A stretch of DNA of 35,928 bases from contig NZ_QMEA01000310.1 in the NCBI RefSeq assembly GCF_012912105.1, forward strand, positions 1 through 35,928. Direction: 5' to 3'. Shown here piece by piece: positions 14,737 to 22,544 of this stretch; the first letter of the stretch is position 1, and every line of letters starts with the position of its first letter. The notes below the pieces were generated by a model, which was given only the letters and a program-made list of their open reading frames with translations, was not told the DNA's origin and made no database searches. Position numbers and translations under genes: made by a program. Source of the stretch: Brasilonema sp. UFV-L1. GTDB lineage: Bacteria; Cyanobacteriota; Cyanobacteriia; Cyanobacteriales; Nostocaceae.

Positions 14737-15063
14737 AAACTATCCCCAGATTAAAAATAACTAAAAAGATGCTTTAGTTTCTATTAAATGCTCAAGTACT
14801 TCGTTACGCGAAGCGCGAGTTCGTAGAACGCAGCAGCAGGAGTCAGCACGTTCCGCACCAGTTGTTAATTAATATCTATTTTAGAGAAAATCAAATCATA
14901 CGTAATGAATAATTTTATCGTGGTAATGTAATATTTTCTGTAAATATACCCGCTATGAAATAGCAGGAACAATTCTAATTTATCCAACAAGAGTCAGGGC
15001 ATACAACTCGAAATAATACATTTTTTAATAGAAATCAATTAGTCAATTCATATTTGAAGCTCG

Positions 15064-15097
15064 AAAAAAGCCTAGTTGATAAACTTCAACCAGGCTT
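15064..15097 (-). terminator. Rho-independent terminator of hsp20
   Basis: On the minus strand, AAGCCTGGTTGA pairs with TCAACTAGGCTT and is followed by a run of T (plus-strand A at 15064-15069). It lies 48 bp after the hsp20 stop. Confidence 0.8.
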
Positions 15098-15144
15098 AAT
15101 ATCATGTCATACAATTAGCTCGATACTCTAGGCAGATAAAAGCT

Positions 15145-15579
15145 CTATGCCGCAGGTTGTTCGAGATTCACTTTGACGACTTTATTTTTTTCTTGCTCGG
15201 TTTTAGGCAGAGTCAAATTCAAAATCCCATCTTTGTATTCAGCTTTAACATTGGTATTTTGAATCCGAGATCTTAGAGGAATCACTCGTTGGAACTTGCC
15301 GTAGTAGAATTCACTTCTTGTTCTGCCATTCTCGTCAGTTTTGGTTTCTGACTTACGCTCAGCAACCACCTTAACTGCATTCTCGGTGACTGAGATATCT
15401 ACATCTTTAGCATCAATACCAGGGAGTTCCAGCTTCAGGTGTACGGCATCTTCGGTTTCGTGCAGTTCGGCTGCTGGAGCTTTGGTAAAGGTTGGTGCTT
15501 GAAAATCTTCAAAAAGGGTGTCGATTTGACGTTGCAGTGTGTTCAATTCTTGCCAGGGATTGTAACGTACTAATACCAT
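15145..15579 (-). CDS. hspA: Small heat-shock protein, Hsp20/alpha-crystallin family
   Basis: 144 aa, the usual size. ATP-independent chaperone that holds unfolding proteins, cytosolic or membrane-associated. N-terminal arm VRYNPWQELNTLQRQIDTLF is the family signature; the alpha-crystallin domain runs from about 45 to 135, with LKLELPGIDAKDVDISV, RSEFYYGKFQRVIPL and the G-x-L motif in KDGILNLTLPK. The C-terminal I-x-I motif is replaced by VVKV. ATG start with no clear CIRCE element (TTAGCACTC-N9-GAGTGCTAA) upstream. It has its own terminator, so it is a single-gene unit. Hsp20 genes are common accessory cargo on plasmids. Confidence 0.95.
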   Translation of the reverse strand: MVLVRYNPWQELNTLQRQIDTLFEDFQAPTFTKAPAAELHETEDAVHLKLELPGIDAKDVDISVTENAVKVVAERKSETKTDENGRTRSEFYYGKFQRVIPLRSRIQNTNVKAEYKDGILNLTLPKTEQEKNKVVKVNLEQPAA

Positions 15580-16052
15580 AATTCGCTCTTGTGATTCGTA
15601 ATTGTTTCTTTATTGACTTCAGAATTTATCAAGCAGCTTTGATTCTTATAGTAAGGATGATTTTCATGACTGAAAATACGGTTAATAGCACCGGAAGAAT
15701 TGATGATTACCGCACAAGAATTCCGGCAGAATCAAAGGTGGTAAAATCATGTCTTTCTTGGTACGGTAAACCCAACAATTAGGGAATATAAGCTAATAGA
15801 GAAATCACCACAGAAAGCTGACTCCGGAAGGTAGTCAAGTCCAAAAAGAACGCAAATGTAAAACCAATCGCCTGGAGTCAGTTGGCTTATGATTCCTACC
15901 TCAGCACCTCCTGAATGATTTTCAAGCGAGTCGGCGACATTTGAGCGATCGCTCATATGCTCACCGACAACTTTTGAGCGCGCTACGAGACTTTCACCCC
16001 AAATAGGTGTAGAGAAGTTTTCTTCTCGCAACCCATTTTTTTTTGGGGTGTG
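15580..16052. other. Intergenic region left of the integrase scar
   Basis: No firm gene; a 41-codon plus-strand frame at 15657-15782 is not supported. A 14-bp perfect palindrome TGAGCGATCGCTCA (15942-15955), built on HIP1, lies here, with two related words ending in TTTGAGCG on each side. ACGAGACTTT at 15985-15994 recurs right after the intact integrase (33311-33320), a possible att-like word. Confidence 0.4.
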
Positions 16053-16080
16053 GTGCTATAGCATTTGGTAGAGGAGGAGT

Positions 16081-16258
16081 TTAAAATTACCTCTCTTATT
16101 GCCCGTGAAAAAGAACGCAGCCCGTTCAGTCCCCAATCCAGAATCGCTCGTTTTAACAATACCTTTGCCATTAACTATGCATCCGGCGGAGGTATACTTG
16201 GCGGGTCTGGGTGAGGGTTCTCGACGGACAATGCGGGAGGCGCTCAATGCGATCGCCC
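16081..16258 (+). pseudogene. Truncated tyrosine recombinase (5' fragment)
   Basis: Matches the first ~59 codons of the intact recombinase at 32307. The TTG start of the intact gene is TTA here, so this copy has also lost its start codon. It keeps the ribosome site GAGGAGG and reads LTIPLPLTMHPAEVYLAGLG and on to ALNAIA before ending at HIP1. The catalytic domain is missing entirely. The substitutions relative to the intact copy suggest it comes from a related paralogue rather than a fresh duplication. It is fused head-on to a broken helicase gene. Confidence 0.85.
16249..16256. other. HIP1 octamer at a rearrangement junction
   Basis: GCGATCGC forms the exact boundary between the integrase fragment and the helicase fragment. 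In the intact integrase the same HIP1 (32475-32482) is followed by normal coding sequence. Confidence 0.8.
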
Positions 16259-16419
16259 CCGGTTGGTAGCTGCACCATGACGCGATGTTCTCCCACTCCC
16301 CAATGGCGGAAAACTTGTTGGATTAGTTCGAGTTGGTAGTCACGCAGTTGGCTAACCAACAACTCAGGCAATCTCCCCCACTTTTTTGGACTCTCTATTG
16401 TGGTCAGATAATTACACAA
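16257..16419 (-). pseudogene. N-terminal fragment of a DEAD/DEAH-type helicase
   Basis: About 54 codons from a TTG: LPELLVSQLRDYQLELIQQV followed by FRHWGVGEHRVMVQLPTGG. LRxYQxEL and VQLPTGG are the Q-like and Walker A (PTGGGKT) starts of superfamily 2 helicases. The frame leaves homology exactly after PTGG, at the HIP1 site, so the Walker A lysine and all later motifs are gone. The fragment begins only 16 bp from the NRPS 3' end on the same strand and is non-functional. Confidence 0.7.
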
Positions 16420-16435
16420 CCGAAGCCCTTGCCTG

Positions 16436-19400
16436 TCATTTCTCTTTGCTCTCTTTGTAGAGGGAAGATAGCTTCATCCGTCGGCGATCACGCGAAAGTG
16501 GCACTAAAGTAGGGACTTGGTTTTGAGTATTGCTTTCTTTAAAACTTTCAACCACCTTAGATAATTCTGCAATTGTCGGTGATTCAAATACGCTACGCAA
16601 AGGTAACTCCACCTTAAAAGCGTCACGCACTCTAGAAACAAGCTGAGTTGCCAGTAATGAATGACCGCCTAGTTCAAAGAAATTATCATGAATACCTAAG
16701 CGTTTGAGTCCCAAAACCTCAGCAAAAATTTTCACCAGCACTTCTTCAAGGGGAGTCCGAGGCGCGACACAACCTCCTGCCAATTCTGGCTTGATGAGAT
16801 CGGGTGCTCTTAAGGCGCGGCGATCCACTTTGCCATTAGGTGTCAGAGGTAGGGACTCCAGCACTACAAAAGCTGATGGCATCATATACTCAGGTAGCTT
16901 TTGTGCTAGATAAGTCTGCAATTGCGGCACTAACTTACGCGCAGCTTTGGCTTGTAGGGGATTATTGGCATAAGATTGCCATGAACGCAATTGAGGAGCC
17001 AGCTGCTTTCGCGGGTTTGCCGACTGGAGCAGACTAGTGTTGCTAAGTGGACAAATAGTTCTCTTACCTATTGCTTCTTTCTGAACAAAAACTACGTCGT
17101 AGCGTCCTTCATTACTGGAATTTGACCAGCTAATATCAACGTTGTAGCGTAGTTGATTAGCCAGCGCATAAAAATCTTCTGGATCTACTCCTAAATTCTG
17201 GAGTTCTTGCAAGGCTTTACGCATCTGACCCGCTGTTTGAAAATCGTCTACACCCGATAGCCATTCTGCTGTTTTCACTGCTGTCATAACCCGTGCATTA
17301 GGCACATTAGTAATGCCTAACATTTCTGGTTTTTTATCAACCAATATCTGTTGCACTGTTGACACTGTGAGATTATTTTCAGACCAGTTCAGCACTGAAT
17401 AATTTTCAGGATGACTAACAGTTTCACCGCCAACATGAAGAATCGCATTGTAACGAAATTGAGTTAATTCATTGTGGTAGCGACCGCGCATCAGTTGAAT
17501 TTGTACGTGGCTAATCTCAGGAAAGCGCTGCTTTAATGCATTGAAAAAAGCTGGGTCAATGACTAACTCTGTTTCTTGGAAAATTTGCATTTGTACTCGT
17601 TGCTGCAACTGTTCCCGAGTCAGAGAGGGTTCAGCTTGATAGAGTTGCACCGACGCATGGAAAGCTTGCAACAGTGGCAGACTACGCACATCTCCTATAA
17701 AAATAAAACCACCAGGAGCAGTTGCCTGTACAGCACCTTCTAACACCTGCAAAAGATAGTCAATACTGGGAAAATATTGCACAACCGAGTTGAGAATCAC
17801 CGCATCAAAAGCTGCTGCTTCTACTTCTTCAAAGTCAGTAGCCATCTTCTGGTGCAGCGTGACTTGAGATAACTCTTGCTTTGCCAGCTGCTGTTGGATA
17901 TTGTTAAGTGAAGCCGAGGAAAAGTCCGTCCCACAATATTTAGTGCAGTGAGGCGCAATTTTGAACAAAATTAGACCTGTTCCACAACCAATTTCTAGTA
18001 CTCGCTTAGGTTGCAAAGCCAGAATTTGCGCCGCTTGGTTATTCACCCACTCGCGCATCTGCTCTGCCCCAATAGGCTGATTTGTGTAACTGCTATTCCA
18101 GCCTACAATATTGAATGTTGGTTCGCAATCAGCAGCAGGTTGATTATAAGTTTCGTTGTAGAGCATCTGCCATTGCAAAACCTGCTCATCCTGCAATGGC
18201 AGATATTGCATATGCTCCTGCTCACTGCTGTATTCAGCATTTAGCGCCACATAAGCTACTAGACGCTTTTCGCCTACATCCTCACGAGCCATCACTACTG
18301 TTTCTCTCACTGCTGGATGCGCAATCAGCACTGCTTCAATTTCTCCCAACTCGATGCGGTAACCGCGAATTTTCACCTGCTCATCGAGGCGACCTAAAAA
18401 TTCAATATTGCCATCTAAACGATAACGAACTAAATCACCTGTTTTGTAAAGGCGTGCTTTTGGCTGATTCCTAAAAGGATGAGAAATGAATCTTTCAGCA
18501 GTGAAATCAGGACGGTTTAAATAACCTCGTGCCAATCCATCACCAGAAATATACAATTCTGCCGGAACGCCGATGGGTACAGCTTGTAAATGTTTATCCA
18601 GCACATAAACTTGAGTGTTGGCAATGGGACGACCAATTGCAGGTGATACGTCTTCTTGATTTTTAACAGGAACTTGACCGGAAGTTGTTACAACTGTATT
18701 TTCAGTTGGACCATAATTGTTAACTACTAAAAAAGGAAACTCAGCCAGAGGATAATGATTCAGTTTGTCCCCACCTGTCAGTAATATTCGTAAAGCTATA
18801 TTATTCGACCAATCTAATAATAAAAGTTTCTCTGCCAAAGGTGTTGGAACAAAGCTAATTGTTATAGCTTCTGAAACTAGCCAATTTTGCAATTTCTCTG
18901 GCGAGCGCCTAGTTTCATCATCTGGAAAATAAATACTTGCTCCCGCACTCAAAGAAGGCAAAATTTCCCAACTGCAAGCATCAAAGGCAACTCCGGCAAT
19001 CTGCGTGACTCGGTCAAGCGGTGAAACTGCAAACTCTTTTTGATGCCAAAAAACCAGATTTAACAATCCCCTATGTTCAATTTGCACCCCTTTAGGTTTT
19101 CCAGTTGAGCCAGAGGTGTAAATAACATAAGCGAGGTTGTCTGCTGTAACGTTGCTGCTCGGATTATCTTCGCTTTCTTGAGCAAGAGTTTCCCAATCTT
19201 TATCCAAACAGATTATATGTGAATTGTGTATTCCAATACGCTCTATCCACTGCTTGTGAGTTAATAAAACTGGAACTTGAGCATCTTCAAGCATAAAGCT
19301 CAAACGCTCAAAGGGATAGGTTGGATCTAAAGGCACATAAGCTCCTCCCGCTTTCAGGATACCTAACATTCCGATTACCATATCAAGAGAACGCTCTATA

Positions 19401-21244
19401 CAAAGTCCTACTAAAACTTCTGCACCAACACCCAGTTTTTGTAAGTAATGTGCAAGTTGGTTGCTGCGTTTATTTAACTCCCGGTAGGTGAGCTGTTTAT
19501 CTTCAAATACCAGCGCGAGCGCATCAGGAGTCAGTTCTGCAATACTTTCAACTAACTGATGAATGCATCTATCTTGAGGATAGTCTGCTTGGGTATTGTT
19601 CCATTCCACTAACAACTGATGTAACTCAGCTTTGCTTAAAATCGGTATGTCTGCAATTCGTTGTTCTGCATGAGCGACAATATTTTCTAGCAGCGTTTGG
19701 AAATGTCCCAACATCCGGGTAATAGTAGCATCATCAAATAAATCAGTGCTGTAAATGACAAAACCACTAATTCCTTCTGAGCTATCTACCCATAATCCAT
19801 TTTGAGGCGTAAGCGTTGCTCCTCCTTTGGAGGCTCGCTCCCACAGGTGAAACTCCAAATCAAACCGCGTTGTTTCACTATCAAATGGAAGCGGATTTAG
19901 GGTTAACCCTGGTAACTCCAACGCTGACATTGGTGCATTTTGAAGCGCAAACACCACCTGAAACAGAGGATTTTGATTCAAGTTACGTTCTGGATGCAGT
20001 TCCTCCACCAGCTTTTCAAAAGGCAAATCTTGGTGAGCATAAGCTCCCAAAGCTACCTCTTTCACTCGACTCAATAATTCCTGAAAAGTTGGGTTTCGAC
20101 TAAGGTCGGTACGCAGCACTAAACTATTGACAAAAAAGCCAATTAACCCTTCTATTTCACTACGGTTGCGGTTGGCAATCGGTGAACCCACAGCAATATC
20201 TTCTTGCTGCGTGTAGCGATAGAGTAAAATTTGGAATGTTGCTAGCAAGGTTATGAACAAAGTCACCCCTTCCTGTTGCGACAGAGCCTCTAACGCTTCG
20301 CTCAAGCTTTTTGGTAATTGCAAAAATTGCCTTGCACCTCGGTAGGTTGGAACTGTTGATCTTGGTCGGTCAGTAGGCAGATTCAACACGGAAATGCCGT
20401 CCAACTGTTGCCGCCAATAACCTAGTTGCCTTTCCAACACTTCCCCTTGCAGCCATTGACGCTGCCAGTATGCAAAGTCTGCATATTGAATGGGGAGTTC
20501 CGGCAGGTCAGAAGGCTGATTTGTGGTAAAGGCTGTGTAAAGCGCTGCTATTTCCCGAATAAGTACCCCGACAGACCAACCATCAGAGACAATGTGGTGC
20601 ATATTCAGCAGTAAAATATGTTCTGCCTCATCCAACCGTAGCAGTGTTATTCGCAGCAACGGGTCACTTGATAAATTGAAAGGACGTTGAGCTTCCTGGG
20701 TAGTGAGTTGTCGTGCTTGTATTTCGCGTTGCTCCCTCCGAGTCGCTGCGCTAACGACTTGTGGCAATTCCTGTAAATCAATTACCGATAAAGATACTTT
20801 TAAAGTGGGTGCAATGACCTGAATTGGTTGCCCTTGCACCATGACAAAAGTGGTACGTAAAGCTTCGTGACGCCGCACAATTTCATTAAAAGTTTGTTCC
20901 AGCGCCGTTAAGTTCAGCGAACCTGTTAGATGCAGAGCTGCCGGAACGTTATAAAAAGGATTGTTGGGTACTAGTTGGTCAAGAAACCATAGCCGCTGTT
21001 GAGCAAAGGAGAGAGGGAGGACAGTTGTGTTCCGTGAAATATGTACCAGGGGTGTAGAAGTGTAGCTGGTAGTATAATGAGCTGCTTTTAAAAATTCAAT
21101 AATTTCTGCTTTGCGCTCTTGAATTTCTGCACGTAGTTCTGGTGTGAGAATTCCTTCCGGGGCGTTACAGCGCAACCGTTCGTCTTCAACAAAAACTTGA
21201 ATATCTAAGCTGCGAAGATAAGATAAAAACTGAACTGTTTTCAA
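16436..21244 (-). CDS. NRPS module C-A-MT-PCP with TubC-like docking domain (predicted N-Me-Leu)
   Basis: 1602 aa from a TTG start chosen because AAGGAG lies 8 bp upstream and gives MKTVQFLSYLRSLDIQVFVE, a canonical TubC-type docking N-terminus. Order: docking 1-55; condensation ~75-500 with MHHIVSDGWS; adenylation ~560 on with IYTSGSTGKPKG; an N-methyltransferase inserted late in the A domain (~1040-1440, VLEIGCGTG SAM motif); PCP ~1530 with DNFFELGGHSLLATQ. My reading of the specificity positions, by alignment to GrsA, is D-A-W-F-L-G-N-V-V-K, a known leucine code. The C-terminal LVPLSRDRRRMKLSSL is a common NRPS tail that hands the chain to another protein. In-frame palindromic repeats add residues near ERASKGGATLTP. 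Divergent from the hydrolase gene. Confidence 0.93.
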   Translation of the reverse strand: MKTVQFLSYLRSLDIQVFVEDERLRCNAPEGILTPELRAEIQERKAEIIEFLKAAHYTTSYTSTPLVHISRNTTVLPLSFAQQRLWFLDQLVPNNPFYNVPAALHLTGSLNLTALEQTFNEIVRRHEALRTTFVMVQGQPIQVIAPTLKVSLSVIDLQELPQVVSAATRREQREIQARQLTTQEAQRPFNLSSDPLLRITLLRLDEAEHILLLNMHHIVSDGWSVGVLIREIAALYTAFTTNQPSDLPELPIQYADFAYWQRQWLQGEVLERQLGYWRQQLDGISVLNLPTDRPRSTVPTYRGARQFLQLPKSLSEALEALSQQEGVTLFITLLATFQILLYRYTQQEDIAVGSPIANRNRSEIEGLIGFFVNSLVLRTDLSRNPTFQELLSRVKEVALGAYAHQDLPFEKLVEELHPERNLNQNPLFQVVFALQNAPMSALELPGLTLNPLPFDSETTRFDLEFHLWERASKGGATLTPQNGLWVDSSEGISGFVIYSTDLFDDATITRMLGHFQTLLENIVAHAEQRIADIPILSKAELHQLLVEWNNTQADYPQDRCIHQLVESIAELTPDALALVFEDKQLTYRELNKRSNQLAHYLQKLGVGAEVLVGLCIERSLDMVIGMLGILKAGGAYVPLDPTYPFERLSFMLEDAQVPVLLTHKQWIERIGIHNSHIICLDKDWETLAQESEDNPSSNVTADNLAYVIYTSGSTGKPKGVQIEHRGLLNLVFWHQKEFAVSPLDRVTQIAGVAFDACSWEILPSLSAGASIYFPDDETRRSPEKLQNWLVSEAITISFVPTPLAEKLLLLDWSNNIALRILLTGGDKLNHYPLAEFPFLVVNNYGPTENTVVTTSGQVPVKNQEDVSPAIGRPIANTQVYVLDKHLQAVPIGVPAELYISGDGLARGYLNRPDFTAERFISHPFRNQPKARLYKTGDLVRYRLDGNIEFLGRLDEQVKIRGYRIELGEIEAVLIAHPAVRETVVMAREDVGEKRLVAYVALNAEYSSEQEHMQYLPLQDEQVLQWQMLYNETYNQPAADCEPTFNIVGWNSSYTNQPIGAEQMREWVNNQAAQILALQPKRVLEIGCGTGLILFKIAPHCTKYCGTDFSSASLNNIQQQLAKQELSQVTLHQKMATDFEEVEAAAFDAVILNSVVQYFPSIDYLLQVLEGAVQATAPGGFIFIGDVRSLPLLQAFHASVQLYQAEPSLTREQLQQRVQMQIFQETELVIDPAFFNALKQRFPEISHVQIQLMRGRYHNELTQFRYNAILHVGGETVSHPENYSVLNWSENNLTVSTVQQILVDKKPEMLGITNVPNARVMTAVKTAEWLSGVDDFQTAGQMRKALQELQNLGVDPEDFYALANQLRYNVDISWSNSSNEGRYDVVFVQKEAIGKRTICPLSNTSLLQSANPRKQLAPQLRSWQSYANNPLQAKAARKLVPQLQTYLAQKLPEYMMPSAFVVLESLPLTPNGKVDRRALRAPDLIKPELAGGCVAPRTPLEEVLVKIFAEVLGLKRLGIHDNFFELGGHSLLATQLVSRVRDAFKVELPLRSVFESPTIAELSKVVESFKESNTQNQVPTLVPLSRDRRRMKLSSLYKESKEK
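19806..19840. repeat. Palindromic repeat inserted in-frame in the 1602-aa NRPS gene
   Basis: Contains the hairpin CCTCC-TTT-GGAGG (19821-19833). It encodes RASKGGATLTP in a loop near the end of the condensation domain; the matching place in the 1419-aa NRPS has no such residues. Confidence 0.55.
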
Positions 21245-21416
21245 AATTACACTCCTTCGCAACAGTTGTTAATGACTACTTATTCATTGACCCAGTATTT
21301 TTAGCACACTTAGAACACCATACAAATCATTCTCTGGATTGAAAGTTGGATGATTGTAACTATGGTATGAAGCTGAAAGACAACGCAGACAATAAAGTAT
21401 CGCAAGGTTTAAGCTC
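21245..21416. promoter_or_regulatory. Divergent promoter region between NRPS and hydrolase genes
   Basis: 172 bp between start codons of divergent genes, so it must hold a leftward promoter for the 1602-aa NRPS and a rightward one for the hydrolase. No clear operator seen. Confidence 0.5.
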
Positions 21417-22544
21417 ATGCTGTTCATGCCTCATAATTTCCTACTTGTATGGCTGGTTCAACTGCTATCTGTCGGGGTACTTGGCGGCGGAATCTACATT
21501 CTCTATGAGTGGTACGAACAGGAACTTGTGGGCATGTCCTACTTAGTGATTGGACTGGCGATGGTTTTGTGGTCTTTTATTGGTCGTTTTATCAGTTTGC
21601 CGCTTCTGCGCCGTCCTGGCTCTGAAGAACCCAAGTTCACGCGTAGCAAAACTGTGGAGCGTTTGCGACGACCGGATGGTAGCATACTGCAAGTAGAGTT
21701 TTATGGTCCTGAGGATGGTCAACCGATTATCATGTCACACGGTTGGGGACCAAACAGTACTGTGTGGTATTATGCCAAGCGACAACTGAGTGATTCCTTT
21801 CGAGTCATTGTTTGGGATTTACCAGGGCTGGGAAAATCTTCCAGCTCGAAAAATAAGGATTATTCCCTAGAAAAATATGCTCGTGATTTGGAAGCCATTA
21901 TTGCCATAACAGGAGATAAGCCTGTTATCCTGTTGGGACACAGCATGGGGGGCATGATTATATTGACGTTTTGTCGGCTGTTTCCACAGCATTTGGGAAG
22001 TCGGGTGGCTAGCTTAATTCTTGTGGATACTACCTACACCAATCCGGTAAAAACTTGTATTTTTAGCGGTTTGATACGTAAATTACAGAAGCCCTTACTT
22101 GAACCTCTGTTGTACATCACTATCGTGCTGTCACCTATCTTGTGGTTGATGACTTGGCTCTCATATCTAAATGGTTCGTTGTACATTAGCGTAGAACTGT
22201 CTGGATTTACGGGTACTGAAACACGCGGTCAACTCAATTTCGCAGCTATATTATCAGCGTTGGGTTCGCCTGGTGTTCTTGCTCGCGGTACACTGGCAAT
22301 GTTCAACTACGAGGAAACTAAAACACTTGCAACTATTAACGTTCCCGTGTTAGTCGTTTGTGGCGCTTCAGATATAGCGACTAAACCTGTAGCAAGTGAT
22401 CGCATGAAAGCAGAATTGCCTCAAGCTGAACTTGTCACCATCAACCCCGGTGGACATATGGCATTAATGGAGCAAAACCAGCGATTTGCCCAAGCTGTCA
22501 GCGCGTTTTGTTCTGCTTGTGGTAACTCAGGCGTTTCTCCTTAA
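21417..22544 (+). CDS. Alpha/beta-hydrolase with N-terminal membrane segments
   Basis: 375 aa. Residues about 7-30 and 41-60 (FLLVWLVQLLSVGVLGGGIY; YLVIGLAMVLWSFIGRFI) are hydrophobic and likely anchor the protein in the membrane. The hydrolase domain follows: LSHGWGPN-type oxyanion region (MSHGWGPNSTVW), nucleophile GHSMGG (about 175), acid in VLVVCGASD, and histidine in GGHMALMEQ. It lies inside the NRPS cluster on the opposite strand, convergent with the 1110-aa NRPS gene; stop codons overlap by three bases at 22541-22544. It may hydrolyse or release an acyl/peptide, or be an editing or detoxifying esterase; substrate unknown. Confidence 0.82.
   Translation: MLFMPHNFLLVWLVQLLSVGVLGGGIYILYEWYEQELVGMSYLVIGLAMVLWSFIGRFISLPLLRRPGSEEPKFTRSKTVERLRRPDGSILQVEFYGPEDGQPIIMSHGWGPNSTVWYYAKRQLSDSFRVIVWDLPGLGKSSSSKNKDYSLEKYARDLEAIIAITGDKPVILLGHSMGGMIILTFCRLFPQHLGSRVASLILVDTTYTNPVKTCIFSGLIRKLQKPLLEPLLYITIVLSPILWLMTWLSYLNGSLYISVELSGFTGTETRGQLNFAAILSALGSPGVLARGTLAMFNYEETKTLATINVPVLVVCGASDIATKPVASDRMKAELPQAELVTINPGGHMALMEQNQRFAQAVSAFCSACGNSGVSP

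Larger units (their letters stand above)
14512..15144. other. Intergenic region with isolated CCAATAACGTTATTGG site
   Basis: No gene seen. The single noncoding copy of the parB palindrome is at 14721-14736, 9 kb from the array. The hsp20 terminator is at 15064-15097. The rest is AT-rich. Confidence 0.5.
16053..16258 (+). repeat. Direct repeat of the integrase 5' end (left copy)
   Basis: 206 bp aligned without gaps to 32279-32484, offset 16226 bp. Differences are a handful of substitutions, including the start codon and a cluster at 16201-16211. It ends at the HIP1 octamer (16249-16256) plus two bases, after which the sequences diverge completely. Confidence 0.85.

Noticed and set aside
15580-15660. 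CIRCE operator for hsp20
   Set aside because: No TTAGCACTC-N9-GAGTGCTAA or close variant found upstream.
15657-15782. 41-codon frame upstream of the integrase scar
   Set aside because: No ribosome site and no recognisable pattern; left unannotated.
15747-16247. Minus-strand frames over the integrase fragment
   Set aside because: Antisense by-products; one of them recurs antisense to the intact integrase, which shows it comes only from the duplicated DNA.
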